Origin: UBA6522 sp965237785
GTDB lineage: Bacteria > Pseudomonadota > Gammaproteobacteria > Steroidobacterales > Rariloculaceae
Assembly: GCA_965237785.1 (NCBI GenBank)
Contig: OZ250159.1
Location: 2,542,001-2,606,000 of the forward strand
Length of the DNA stretch: 64,000 bases
Direction: 5' to 3'
Shown here: positions 41,560 through 49,407 of the stretch, piece after piece
Numbering within the stretch: position 1 is the stretch's first letter
Layout of the letters: each line of letters starts with the position of its first letter
The notes under the pieces: model-generated
Databases searched by the model: none
What the model was told of the DNA's origin: nothing
What the model saw: only the letters and a program-made list of their open reading frames with translations
Program-made: the position numbers and the translations under genes

Positions 41560-42576
41560 CGTGTGCGTGCAATTGTATTTTCGCGGGACTTGGTCGGAGG
41601 CCCGAAACGACCGGGTATCGGTGATCGAATCAGTGAAATAGAGCGCATCCTCGCTGACCAGGGTCACATCGAAACTGTCGCCGGTTTGGCCGAGCGTCAG
41701 CCGCTCCACGGTGTGCAATTGATTGCTGTGCGGCAGGCCGGGGTGCTGAGCCAGCATGCCGGGCTCGAAGGCAACGGTATCGATGACCAGGGTGGATCCC
41801 TCGTACCAGCCGATGGAGTGCCCCAGGACGCGGTCTTCGAGTCCCTCGGGATGCTCGTCCATGCCCAGGCGAACCTCGCGCACGGCGTCCATCCATTCGT
41901 GGCGGATGACCGCCATGTCTTCCGTTTGCTCGATTTCGGTCAAATCGTTATTGCCCCAAAGACGCCGGAGGCTCACCGGGCTGCAGGTCAACGCGGGGTC
42001 GTCCAGTACCGGATCGTATTCGGCGAGGGCCTGCCGCCCGGCCTCATTGAGCACCGCGGCGAGTCGGTTGGGACCGCCGAGTCGCGGGCCGCCTCCCCCG
42101 CCGCCACCGCCACCGGACCGCTGCCAGACCCGGCTGAAGTCGGGAACGCCCGCCGGTGAAGCCGCGCTGGAAGCGCGTCGTTCAGTCGCCGGTGCATCGG
42201 TGTCGAACGACGTGTCGAGCGTGACAACCCGGCCGTCCGGAAATTCGACGCTGCCAAAGTAACACTCGGTTTCGTGACGCCGCGCAGCGAACCCTTGTAT
42301 GACAACCGCATCCCCCGGTTGAAACACGGCCGCGGTCCAACCGCGCCGCATCAGCCCGTTGGACGCCGCCATTTCGCAGTCCCAGGTCGCCACCGACCCG
42401 TCGTCGCCGGTAACATCCACCAGCAGTCGGGCATGGGGATTGATGAAGCGAAACATCTTGACCGTGCCGCTGACGGTGACGCCCACGTTGCGGTCGAAAT
42501 GATAGTCGTTGGAGTGATGCGCGTGGAGCGGTGCGACGAGCACGCCCGCCGCCAAGGCCACCATGCTTTTATTCAC
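41545..42576 (-). CDS. DUF6152 domain fused to DLSGVW-family domain, secreted
   Basis: A 343-residue protein with a signal peptide (MNKSMVALAAGVLVAPLHA) followed by HHSNDYHFDRN. Residues ~20-120 are DUF6152-like (VTVSGTVKMFRFINPHARLL, GDAVVIQGFAARRHE). From ~150 it has DFSRVWQRS, a poly-glycine stretch of nine residues (GSGGGG-like), then LEDRVLGHSIGWYEGSTLVI and LHTVERLTLGQTGDSF, which match the separate DLSGVW-family protein at 11688-12488. It probably sits in the periplasm; function unknown. Confidence 0.7.
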   Translation of the reverse strand: MNKSMVALAAGVLVAPLHAHHSNDYHFDRNVGVTVSGTVKMFRFINPHARLLVDVTGDDGSVATWDCEMAASNGLMRRGWTAAVFQPGDAVVIQGFAARRHETECYFGSVEFPDGRVVTLDTSFDTDAPATERRASSAASPAGVPDFSRVWQRSGGGGGGGGGPRLGGPNRLAAVLNEAGRQALAEYDPVLDDPALTCSPVSLRRLWGNNDLTEIEQTEDMAVIRHEWMDAVREVRLGMDEHPEGLEDRVLGHSIGWYEGSTLVIDTVAFEPGMLAQHPGLPHSNQLHTVERLTLGQTGDSFDVTLVSEDALYFTDSITDTRSFRASDQVPRKYNCTHTELGH

Positions 42577-42733
42577 AATTGTTTTCCTTCCGGCCCCTTG
42601 GCCGGGTCAGCCCCGAGGCCCATTCTAACCCAGTGTCACGCTACCCGTGGCGCGTCGGTTGGCGCCGCCGGGCAGGCGATGATATGTTGCATAAAATATT
42701 CGTCGAACCGTTGCGCACGTTGGGGAAATCATC

Positions 42734-43537
42734 ATGAAGTGCCCGCATCTCGCTCGAATCCTGGGCTCCGTTGTCGTTCTCGCGCTTGCGGCGCCGGGGC
42801 TTGCGCTTGCGCAGAACGTCTTCACCCACGCTCACTACCGGGTCCCCGAGGGACAACAGGCAGAGGCCGCCGAATGGTACAACCGGGTGCTTGGAGGCGA
42901 GCCGGGCGAGATCGGCCCGGGTCCCGGCATCCGCCATCCCAATGGCTTCGTGGGCACCATGGCCAATGAAGGCATGGCGGGCGACGGTGCGATGAGTGTC
43001 CTCGATCATGTCGGCATTGCCGTTCCCGATGTCCGCGCCGCAGTCGAATTGATCCGCGAGATCGGCGGCGAGATTCGCACCGAACCCCAGGAAGGCGTGA
43101 CCGCACCCCTCATCGCCCACGTCACCGACCCGTGGGGCGGGCGCTTTGAGCTGCTGGAAGATCCCGACTATCCCGGAATCAACCACGCGCATATCTTTGC
43201 GTCGGATGCGGATGCGACGCGGGACTGGTTCCTGCAGGTATTCGGCGGCGAATTGAATGAAGAACGGGGCGAGGGCCGCTTCCACACCATTCTCTACGAC
43301 AATGTCTGGGTGCACATTACCCAGGCCGGCGAAGACGAGCAGCGGATGTCGAGCCGGTTTCGGGCCGCCGATCACATCGGCTTCAGGGTGCCGTCGCTGG
43401 ACGCCTTCCGCGAGACCCTGAGGGCGTCGGGATATGAGCCCTATCTGGAGCGGCCGAATCCGCCCGGAGCCGACCTGATGTTCTTCGAGGGACCGGACGG
43501 GCTGCACGTCGAGATGACGGAGCCGTCGTCACAATAG
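42734..43537 (+). CDS. Secreted VOC-superfamily (glyoxalase/dioxygenase fold) protein
   Basis: A 267-residue protein with a signal peptide (MKCPHLARILGSVVVLALAA) cleaved near LALAQ. Two VOC modules are visible: the first with THAHYRVPEGQQAEAAEWYN and MSVLDHVGIAVPDVRAAVEL, the second with INHAHIFASDADATRDWFLQ and ADHIGFRVPSLDAFRETLRA, ending LMFFEGPDGLHVEMTEP. Histidine and glutamate positions suggest a metal site. The substrate is unknown. It is divergent from the fusion gene at 41545-42576 and co-directional with the related fusion gene downstream. Confidence 0.75.
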   Translation: MKCPHLARILGSVVVLALAAPGLALAQNVFTHAHYRVPEGQQAEAAEWYNRVLGGEPGEIGPGPGIRHPNGFVGTMANEGMAGDGAMSVLDHVGIAVPDVRAAVELIREIGGEIRTEPQEGVTAPLIAHVTDPWGGRFELLEDPDYPGINHAHIFASDADATRDWFLQVFGGELNEERGEGRFHTILYDNVWVHITQAGEDEQRMSSRFRAADHIGFRVPSLDAFRETLRASGYEPYLERPNPPGADLMFFEGPDGLHVEMTEPSSQ

Positions 43538-43579
43538 CAGCCTTCGATTCCGGAAAAACCCCTGCCTGGGAGACAATTG

Positions 43580-44698
43580 ATGAACGCCAGACACGCACTC
43601 TCTTTGGCGATCGCAGCCACCGGATGCTTCGGCGTCCTTGCCCACGCCCACCACTCCCGCGGAAATTTCGACCTGGAAGATGTCGTCGAACTCAACGGCG
43701 TCATCACCGAGTACACGTGGCGCAACCCGCATACCTTCGTCACCCTGGAAATCGAAAATGACGCCGGCGAAGCGGAGGAATGGCTGCTGGAATTGAACTC
43801 CATCGCGGTTCTCACGGGCACGGGTTGGGACCGAAACACGCTCAGCGTCGGTGACCGGGTCACGGTTTTCGGCAACCCCGACAACGACCGCACCAGGAAA
43901 TTCTTCTTTTCCAACTATTTCGTGCTGCCCGACGGCAGTCGAATGGTTTCGGCTCCGAATTACTCCCGCGGCGTGCCCATCCAGCGGCCGCCTCCGCGTG
44001 AACTCGACACCGCCGCGCGCTCCGAGGACTTCAGCGGCATCTGGCGGCGAGAAGGCGGCTTCGGTGGTGGCGGCGGCATGGGCATGGGCATGGGCATGGG
44101 CGCAGGCGGAGCACCGGCGGGCGTACCCCCCGGTCCCGCGATATCCCTGGGCAACCAGACGCCGGCCATGGGCCTGCCCGTCACGGCGAGGGGCCAGAGC
44201 GAGCTGGATAGCTGGGACGTACGCGACAATCCCTGGTTCCGGTGCGAACCGCGCACACTGCCGGGTGTCATCGCCGGCACCCAGGAAATTCGCCGATCCT
44301 CTGAAGACCGGATCGCATTTCGCTACGAAATCCTCGACGTCGAGCGCATCGTGCATCTCGGCCAGACCGGCCACCCTTCGGACATGGAACCCTCCCACCT
44401 GGGCCACTCCATCGGCTGGTTCGAGGACGAGGCGCTGGTGGTGGATACGGCGTTGTTTACGCCCGCCGATTGGGGTATCGGCGCCGGCGTGTCTTCCAGT
44501 GAATTCAAGCATGTCGTCGAGCGCTATACATTGATCGACGACGGCAACCGAATGCAGGTCGAGTACACGTTCGAGGATTCAGTCTACCTCGCCGAACCGG
44601 TGACCATGAGAACGTCGTTCTTCATCGACCCGGAATACCCTTGGCAAGATTACGGCTGCGATCCGGAAGCGAGCAGCCGGCATCTGGATGTGGAATAG
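43580..44698 (+). CDS. DUF6152 domain fused to DLSGVW-family domain, secreted
   Basis: A 372-residue protein; ATG 43580 is preferred over the TTG one codon earlier. A signal peptide (SLAIAATGCFGVLAHA) is followed by HHSRGNFDLEDVVELNGVIT and EYTWRNPHTFVTLEIEN, a clear DUF6152 domain to about residue 130. After DFSGIWRREGGF and a Gly/Met tract (GGGGGMGMGMGMGAGG) comes the second domain with SHLGHSIGWFEDEALVVDTA and FKHVVERYTLIDDGNRMQVE. It shares its architecture with 41545-42576 and lies 42 bases after the VOC gene, probably in one transcript. Confidence 0.72.
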   Translation: MNARHALSLAIAATGCFGVLAHAHHSRGNFDLEDVVELNGVITEYTWRNPHTFVTLEIENDAGEAEEWLLELNSIAVLTGTGWDRNTLSVGDRVTVFGNPDNDRTRKFFFSNYFVLPDGSRMVSAPNYSRGVPIQRPPPRELDTAARSEDFSGIWRREGGFGGGGGMGMGMGMGAGGAPAGVPPGPAISLGNQTPAMGLPVTARGQSELDSWDVRDNPWFRCEPRTLPGVIAGTQEIRRSSEDRIAFRYEILDVERIVHLGQTGHPSDMEPSHLGHSIGWFEDEALVVDTALFTPADWGIGAGVSSSEFKHVVERYTLIDDGNRMQVEYTFEDSVYLAEPVTMRTSFFIDPEYPWQDYGCDPEASSRHLDVE

Positions 44699-44773
44699 GG
44701 ATGAGGCAGCGCGTGGGTTCGGTTTTCACTGTGTTGCCTCATCCAAATGCAGGCGCTTTAGCGGAGGATTGAA

Positions 44774-45208
44774 ATGAAAAGAAGTTTGACCGCCGTAACG
44801 GTCCTGGCTCTGACACCGCTGCTGTTGGCGCAGGACTCTGACGATGGCTTCGTGCGAATGACCCCTGAGGACATGGAATGGACGACGCGGGAGAGTGGCT
44901 CCGGCTTCGTCGTGCTCCATGGCGATCCGCAGTCCGAGGGACTGTACATCCAGCGCAATAAATTTCCGCCCGGGACGTTTTCCGCACCTCACCATCACGA
45001 TCAGGACCGCTTTGTCACGGTGATTTCCGGTGTCTGGTTTACCGGCATCGGCCCGAGCGGCGACCGCGACGACACCGTGCCCCTGAGCGCCGGCAGCTAC
45101 ATGATGCACCCGGCCGGAGGCGTGCACTACGATGGCGCCATAGACGTCGAAGTCATTGTGGAAATCCGGGGAATGGGCCCGGTGAGGACGATATTCGTGG
45201 AGGAGTGA
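44774..45208 (+). CDS. Secreted cupin-domain protein
   Basis: A 144-residue protein with a signal peptide (MKRSLTAVTVLALTPLLLAQ). The cupin metal motifs are FSAPHHHDQDRFVTVISGVW (His-rich first motif) and SAGSYMMHPAGGVHYDG (second motif). The barrel fills almost the whole mature protein. No partner or substrate can be assigned. Its 3' end overlaps, antisense, the tail of a decayed GH16 gene. Confidence 0.75.
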   Translation: MKRSLTAVTVLALTPLLLAQDSDDGFVRMTPEDMEWTTRESGSGFVVLHGDPQSEGLYIQRNKFPPGTFSAPHHHDQDRFVTVISGVWFTGIGPSGDRDDTVPLSAGSYMMHPAGGVHYDGAIDVEVIVEIRGMGPVRTIFVEE

Positions 45209-45650
45209 GGCCAGCCCGGGTGCAGGTCCCGCCGGAATACACTCGGACGTAATCGACTTCCATTGCAACGGGAAAGCTTGTTCCCGTATCGGGGGGTCCG
45301 GGAAGTCGTCCGCCCACGGCGACGTTGAACAGGATATAGAAGGGCTGATCGAACGGCGCGGGATACGCAGCCGACTCGGTAAACCAATAATTCTAAGCGG
45401 CGTAGAGGACGTCATCCACGTACCAGCGTATTTTGCTCGGACCCCACTCAATGGCGTAATCGTGAAACTCGTCCGTTGCGCTGCTTGGGACAACATATTC
45501 ATTGCCGCTGAAAACGTTGTTCGAAGACGCACCGCCGTAGTGGAGCGTTCCCAGTACGGAATTTCCGCCCGCTCCTCCGAGGTTTACCGCTTCCAAGATG
45601 TCGATTTCACCCGACGCAGCCCAAAGGCATAATGCCCCTTTTTGCTCAAA
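45155..45650 (-). pseudogene. Glycoside hydrolase family 16 remnant (laminarinase-like), 5'-truncated with amber stop
   Basis: The minus strand reads LWAASGEIDILEAVNLGGAG, the GH16 catalytic motif with its two glutamates, then GTLHYGGASSNNVFSG and TDEFHDYAIEWGPSKIRWYV. A TAG at 45393-45395 interrupts the frame. It continues unchanged as NYWFTESAAYPAPFDQPFYI and LFNVAVGGRLPGPPDTG up to VDYVRVYSG. The N-terminal half and the signal peptide are gone: homology starts abruptly at about 45640 beside an inverted repeat. The gene would have encoded a secreted beta-glucanase. Confidence 0.8.
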
Positions 45651-45655
45651 AGGGG
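45635..45655. repeat. Perfect 8-bp hairpin at the GH16 breakpoint
   Basis: CCCCTTTT and AAAAGGGG are separated by TGCTC, followed on the plus strand by ACAGGGG. The hairpin lies where the GH16 homology begins and may be part of a small mobile repeat that truncated the gene. It could also work as a terminator stem, although no T-tract follows on the plus strand. The ~285 bases between it and cysH hold no gene I can support. Confidence 0.45.
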
Positions 45656-45940
45656 ACAGGGGTTGTCGAAGGGGAAGATAGCGATGAAACCGCGTGAGGC
45701 GGATCGGATGGCAGTGAACCGAAATGTGGCGGGGAACGGATACGGCATGCGCCGACGGCAGAATCATTGAGTGTATCTGTGTCGGTTCGCCAGGTAAGCG
45801 CTCCGCTAAGAAGGCGTCGGAATTTGGCTATTCGATAACCGCGTAAGTTATGCGCTCAAGGTATACGGCCATGATTTCTTGGTCGTTCCCTTGGCGCGAA
45901 AAACAGCTTACTGTCGCGTCCCCTTGAGGAAACTCAAGCG

Positions 45941-46711
45941 ATGAATGCCGTAGCAACAGACTTACCCTCGCGGAGCCTTACGTCCGTTTCCTACGAGGAG
46001 GACGAGAGCCGGCAGGCGGCGCTGACCTGGTACGGTCGCGAGTTCTTACGCATGACGGCCGAAGAGCGCGTTGAGTGGTCGCTGGAAAGATTGCCTGGTA
46101 ACCACGTGCTGAGCTCGAGTTTCGGAGCCCAGGCAGCGGTTTCACTTCATTTGCTGACGCGCGCTACCCCCGAAATTCCGGTGATCCTGGTGGACACGGG
46201 CTACCTGTTTCCCGAAACATACCAGTACGTGGATCAGCTCAGCGAGCGGCTGAACCTGAATCTACAGGTCTATCGCAGCGAACTTACGCCCGCGTGGCAG
46301 GAGGCCCGTTTCGGCAGACGGTGGGAACAGGGACTCGAGGGAATCGAAGCCTACAACCAGGCCAACAAGGTGGAACCCATGCGCCGCGCCTTGCGAGAGT
46401 TGCGGGCCGGTACGTGGTTCGCGGGCCTGCGGCGCAAACAAACCCATACGCGCAAGAACATCCCCTTCCTGGAGCTTGCCGGCGGGCGCTGGAAGGTGCA
46501 TCCCATCGCCGACTGGAGCGATCGGGACGTTGGCCGTTACCTTCGCGAGCACGACCTTCCCTATCACCCGCTTTGGGCGCAAGGGTATGTTTCCATCGGC
46601 GATAGGCACACTACGCGCCCCATCCATGAGGTCGAGACTGTGGATGAGACCCGGTTTCTCGGACTCAAACGCGAGTGCGGCCTACATGAGTTCGACCTAT
46701 CGGAGGTCTGA
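45941..46711 (+). CDS. cysH: Phosphoadenosine phosphosulfate (PAPS) reductase
   Basis: A 256-residue cytoplasmic enzyme of assimilatory sulfate reduction, which reduces PAPS to sulfite using thioredoxin. The PP-loop-like SSSFGAQAAVSLHLLTR, LVDTGYLFPETYQYVDQLSE and TWFAGLRRKQTHTRKNIPFL are typical. The catalytic Cys is in LGLKRECGLHEF at the C-terminus. The CC...CxxC iron-sulfur cysteines that define APS reductases are absent, so PAPS is the likely substrate. The cysB regulator and siroheme synthase cysG lie a few kilobases away. Confidence 0.9.
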   Translation: MNAVATDLPSRSLTSVSYEEDESRQAALTWYGREFLRMTAEERVEWSLERLPGNHVLSSSFGAQAAVSLHLLTRATPEIPVILVDTGYLFPETYQYVDQLSERLNLNLQVYRSELTPAWQEARFGRRWEQGLEGIEAYNQANKVEPMRRALRELRAGTWFAGLRRKQTHTRKNIPFLELAGGRWKVHPIADWSDRDVGRYLREHDLPYHPLWAQGYVSIGDRHTTRPIHEVETVDETRFLGLKRECGLHEFDLSEV

Positions 46712-46738
46712 CAGCCTGTCGGCGGATGAGGACCGCGC

Positions 46739-46981
46739 GGGCCCGAGGCCTTTGTCGAAGGTCACGTCGCGGGAGCGGTCAACCTGCCGCACGCGTTGAT
46801 CGCGGACGAACGAATGCGTTCTTTCCCTTCCAATTCGACCTTTGTCGTTTATTGCGCGGGACCCCACTGCAACGGCGCAGCCGCGGTGCGCCTCGCCCGA
46901 CTCGGTTGCGCGGTAAAGGAAATGATCGGTGGCATCACCGGTTGGCAGGACGAGGGATTCTCCCTGGTGAGCGGGCCGTAG
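46739..46981 (+). pseudogene. Rhodanese-domain remnant, N-terminus missing
   Basis: From 46739 one frame reads GPEAFVEGHVAGAVNLPHAL, then FVVYCAGPHCNGAAAVRLAR and GGITGWQDEGFSLVSGP before a stop at 46981. These are the central and C-terminal parts of a rhodanese, with the active-site Cys in YCAGPHCNG. The first ~35 residues are missing and there is an upstream stop at 46727-46729, so no proper start exists. An internal ATT/ATG-like start would give only a partial domain. It lies 27 bases after cysH. Confidence 0.65.
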
Positions 46982-46988
46982 GCGACGG

Positions 46989-47128
46989 CGCGGGAACCCG
47001 TCACGGACGCAGTTCCCATGCGAATCACGTTCGCGCAGGCGGATGCCTTCGGGCGGACATCGACGGTGGCCTACTTGATCGCGACGTCCAAGGGTTTGAT
47101 CCTGATCGACGCGGCGCGCCGATCAACT
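46989..47128 (+). pseudogene. Metallo-beta-lactamase-fold gene scrap with internal deletion
   Basis: The sequence reads EPVTDAVPMRITFAQADAFG and then directly RTSTVAYLIATSKGLILID. In the intact gene at 49408-50472 the same two blocks (EPVTDAVPMRIISAQADAF and GRTSTVVYVIATTEGLILID) are separated by about 55 codons. The DNA is nearly identical in the first block. It is a partial duplicate of that gene with an internal deletion and no metal motif. The 130 bases after it up to 47262 hold nothing I recognise. Confidence 0.75.
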
Positions 47129-47262
47129 ACAGGGGTAGGGGGCGGTGTCTCTAAAATCAGTCGATCCAGACGCGATCAGCCCCACACGGCCTAGCCTCGT
47201 GCCGTGAGTCCCGACAAATGGCAAAACACCCTATCCCCAGACCGCTCGTGAAATATTCGGGC

Positions 47263-47826
47263 TTATCTATAGTGCGGCATGCGGGCGTCTTCCTGCACAA
47301 GCGCGGCCATATCTATGTCACGGTTCCAGGCTGCCCAAAGCCGACGCGCGCCTATGATGTTGACGCGCAAGACTACTAAGAAGGCCAGCGCCGGAGCTAC
47401 AGTAACCACGGCGAGCGGCGAAAGGAAAATATGCCCAGCTACCAAAACGCTCATTCGCCGACGGAAGTCCTTCACAATATCTTTTGTTTGTTCGTCTAAA
47501 TCCGACATCGCCGCGTCGAGAGCCGCAACAGGCCCAAACCGGGAGAGCGCATCCTTCTCCTCCGGCTTTATGGCAAGCGCGAAGCCCACGGCGCCCAGAT
47601 CCAAGCGGTGGGCGAAACGGATATGCCCATTCATCATGTTGCGCACGTTTCTGTATGCAGCATGTTCAAACGAGATGCCGCCACTATCCGCGTAGTCAAA
47701 CCATTCGTCCCTTAAGGCAAACATCCGCTGCCGAAAAGCGTCAACTTGGTACGATCGAAGTACCCAGAAAAACATTACGTAGACGCCTGCCAGCGAGATG
47801 GCCGTGATTATCGTCGTCGTGATCAT
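47263..47826 (-). CDS. Membrane protein of unknown function (second gene of a two-gene cassette)
   Basis: A 187-residue protein with an N-terminal membrane segment (ITTTIITAISLAGVYVMFFW) and a cytoplasmic or periplasmic helical middle (FRQRMFALRDEWFDYADSGG, LDEQTKDIVKDFRRRMSVLV). A second hydrophobic part follows (HIFLSPLAVVTVAPALAFLV). Its start overlaps the stop of the preceding gene by four bases, so both are co-translated. No homology is recognised. A+T content is higher than in neighbours, which fits a recently acquired cassette. Confidence 0.55.
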   Translation of the reverse strand: MITTTIITAISLAGVYVMFFWVLRSYQVDAFRQRMFALRDEWFDYADSGGISFEHAAYRNVRNMMNGHIRFAHRLDLGAVGFALAIKPEEKDALSRFGPVAALDAAMSDLDEQTKDIVKDFRRRMSVLVAGHIFLSPLAVVTVAPALAFLVVLRVNIIGARRLWAAWNRDIDMAALVQEDARMPHYR

Positions 47827-48215
47827 AATTTGTCCTCAGGTCGCGTTTCACCCCGAGCTGTGAGCGTGCTGGATGTACGATTCGGATCCTTTTCGTTCTC
47901 CAACATCTTTATCCGGTCTTGCAATCTTTCAACGGTCTTCCTTCGAAGACTTCGCTCCGACAACCCATATGCGAGGGCAATTGCGGTCAAAATGACCATC
48001 ACCGCGCGACCGAACCCGACATTCGACAGAACGCCAACATCAATTCCAAATTCGGCTACTGTAGTTTGACCCGCCAAAGTTTCGATCGTTCTGTATGTCC
48101 AATAGCCTAAGAAAACCAAACCCACCCATCGGATGAGGTTGGCCAATAGCTTATATGTGATCTCGTACCGGTGAATCTTGAGCAGCACATCCTGGTTTAG
48201 TTGATCGTCAGCCAA
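47823..48215 (-). CDS. Membrane protein with C-terminal coiled coil (first gene of the cassette)
   Basis: A 130-residue protein. Two hydrophobic segments (LIRWVGLVFLGYWTYR and VGFGRAVMVILTAIALAYGL) are followed by a charged heptad-like helix (RSLRRKTVERLQDRIKMLEN) that could form a coiled coil. It is coupled to the gene at 47263-47826. I do not recognise either protein. Two small co-translated membrane proteins beside transposase and toxin-antitoxin debris could be a defence or stress cassette, but there is no motif to support that. Confidence 0.55.
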   Translation of the reverse strand: MADDQLNQDVLLKIHRYEITYKLLANLIRWVGLVFLGYWTYRTIETLAGQTTVAEFGIDVGVLSNVGFGRAVMVILTAIALAYGLSERSLRRKTVERLQDRIKMLENEKDPNRTSSTLTARGETRPEDKL

Positions 48216-48626
48216 ATCAGCTCACTTCTATGTCTCCAAAGCGACGGCCGATCAGCATCGTGTCTCGATTCAGGGGAGCTATGAACGCTGAAAATCGTAT
48301 CAGTCAAGACAGTATTCGCCAAATCTTCCGCGGAGGGCGTTTTTCCTGAAGTTCGGTCGACCCGACCGCTGACGGGAAAGGACATCCCAATCTGAATACG
48401 TACAACATTTTGCTCCCTCCTCTATGCTCTGCTCGCGGAACTTTCAGCCGGCAACAGCGCAACTCGCCACCCATGAGCGCCCCTGCGACGCACCCCAAAT
48501 ATACACGTAACCGTCAACTTCGACACTCGAAAAACTGTCCAACGCGGCATGATTCTGAACGAAGAGGCCGATTCCAACGCGAAGCGATGCTGAAGCGTGC
48601 GTGTCGTGGATCATGGGAGGATAGTC
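48216..48626. other. 411-base stretch without a supported gene
   Basis: Short open frames exist on both strands but none has a ribosome-binding site, recognisable motif or codon pattern like the neighbours. The region probably contains the promoter of the two-gene membrane cassette near 48220-48300 (read leftward) and otherwise unassigned sequence next to the transposase scrap. Confidence 0.5.
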
Positions 48627-48776
48627 GTGACACTGCAGGCCCATCGACTACGCAGCATGGAGCAGGTTCGGGCTTTCGTCGAAGGCAACCAGGCTGTGGA
48701 CTACGAACACCGGGATCGGCCTTTCTTCGGTTATCACAAACTGATAACTTGCGACGATGACAGTGCCCGACCGTGA
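48627..48776 (+). pseudogene. N-terminal scrap of an integrase-type transposase
   Basis: From GTG 48627 the frame reads TLQAHRLRSMEQVRAFVEGN followed by QAVDYEHRDR, which resembles the beginning of IS481/IS3-like integrase-core transposases (RLRTLEQ-RAFVEG pattern). It is cut after about 35 codons and reads on into sequence overlapping the next gene remnant, ending at TGA 48774-48776. No DDE core is present. Confidence 0.45.
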
Positions 48777-48926
48777 TCCCGGACTTGACACGTTGCTCGA
48801 CCTTCGCGGCCAGACGCTGTTCGTGGACGAGTCCGGCCTTACGACTACAAGGATGCAGCGACGCTACTGGCGGACTTCTGGAAGGAAGCGGACGGGGTTT
48901 TGAGGGAAAGGGGAGCGATTCCATGA
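48757..48926 (+). pseudogene. Toxin-like (DUF6516-type) gene with its middle deleted
   Basis: ATG 48757 starts DRDPGLDTLLDLRGQTLFVD and ESGL. After a frame change near 48840 another frame continues DYKDAATLLADFWKEADGVL then RERGAIP and a TGA overlapping the next ATG. The two blocks look like the beginning and end of a DUF6516-type putative toxin, joined with the central ~50-60 codons missing. I base the family on remembered sequence pattern and on the following antitoxin-like gene, so it is tentative. Confidence 0.45.
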
Positions 48927-49063
48927 AGACACTGAAGACGATGTCGCAATACGGGCTCGTGGAACTGAAGATGGGACAGCGCGGCACGCTGGTCCCGCGC
49001 GTTCCTTACGACCAGGCGAGCCTCGACCTTTCGTTGACGTCGATCCCGCGCCACGTTGCATAA
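48923..49063 (+). pseudogene. Antitoxin-like HTH gene with its middle deleted
   Basis: A 46-codon frame starting in an ATGA overlap with the preceding remnant. MKTLKTM is followed at once by SQYGLVELKMGQRGTLVPRV and PYDQASLDLSL, which looks like the wing and C-terminus of a winged-helix antitoxin placed after DUF6516-type toxins. The DNA-binding helices are absent, so the gene appears to have an internal deletion like its partner. Confidence 0.4.
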
Positions 49064-49310
49064 GCCCGTCAGGGGAAGCTGGGTGGTCGGTCGTGCCAAA
49101 TCCGGCGCAAACAGCACACCATCCTGGGGAATGTGGGTGACGATCAGGTTGTCGCTATGGGTGTTTCTGAAAATGCGCCCGTACCGCAGATGTGACTCAT
49201 GTGGTCGTGACCAAGGACGACGTAACGGACAGGCACATCGTAGCGCTGTTCGAGCTCTTCCTTGATCCAGTTGCTTCCGCCCCCGTCGCACGGTGAAACC
49301 GCTACTGCGT
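49064..49310 (-). pseudogene. Metallo-beta-lactamase-fold scrap, frameshifted
   Basis: On the minus strand one frame reads KEELEQRYDVPVRYVVLGHD followed by HMSHICGTGAF. This resembles the metal-site region AELDERFGVPVRYVLYSHYH of the protein at 23628-24494, but with the HxHxDH motif degraded to GHDHMSH. Another frame continues HSDNLIVTHIPQDGVLFAPD, the next conserved block. Neither start nor end is present. It lies just upstream of, and opposite to, the intact metallo-beta-lactamase-fold gene. Confidence 0.65.
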
Positions 49311-49407
49311 CCGGTTTAAATTTCGGCGCGTGTTGGATAGGGTATGGCTTTCGCAACCAACGACAAAGTGGGCGGATAGACCGCAACCAACCGGGGGAGT
49401 AATCACC

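Noticed and set aside
45941..46711. APS reductase
   Set aside because: The paired cysteines for a [4Fe-4S] cluster are absent; only the C-terminal ECGLH Cys is present, as in PAPS reductases.
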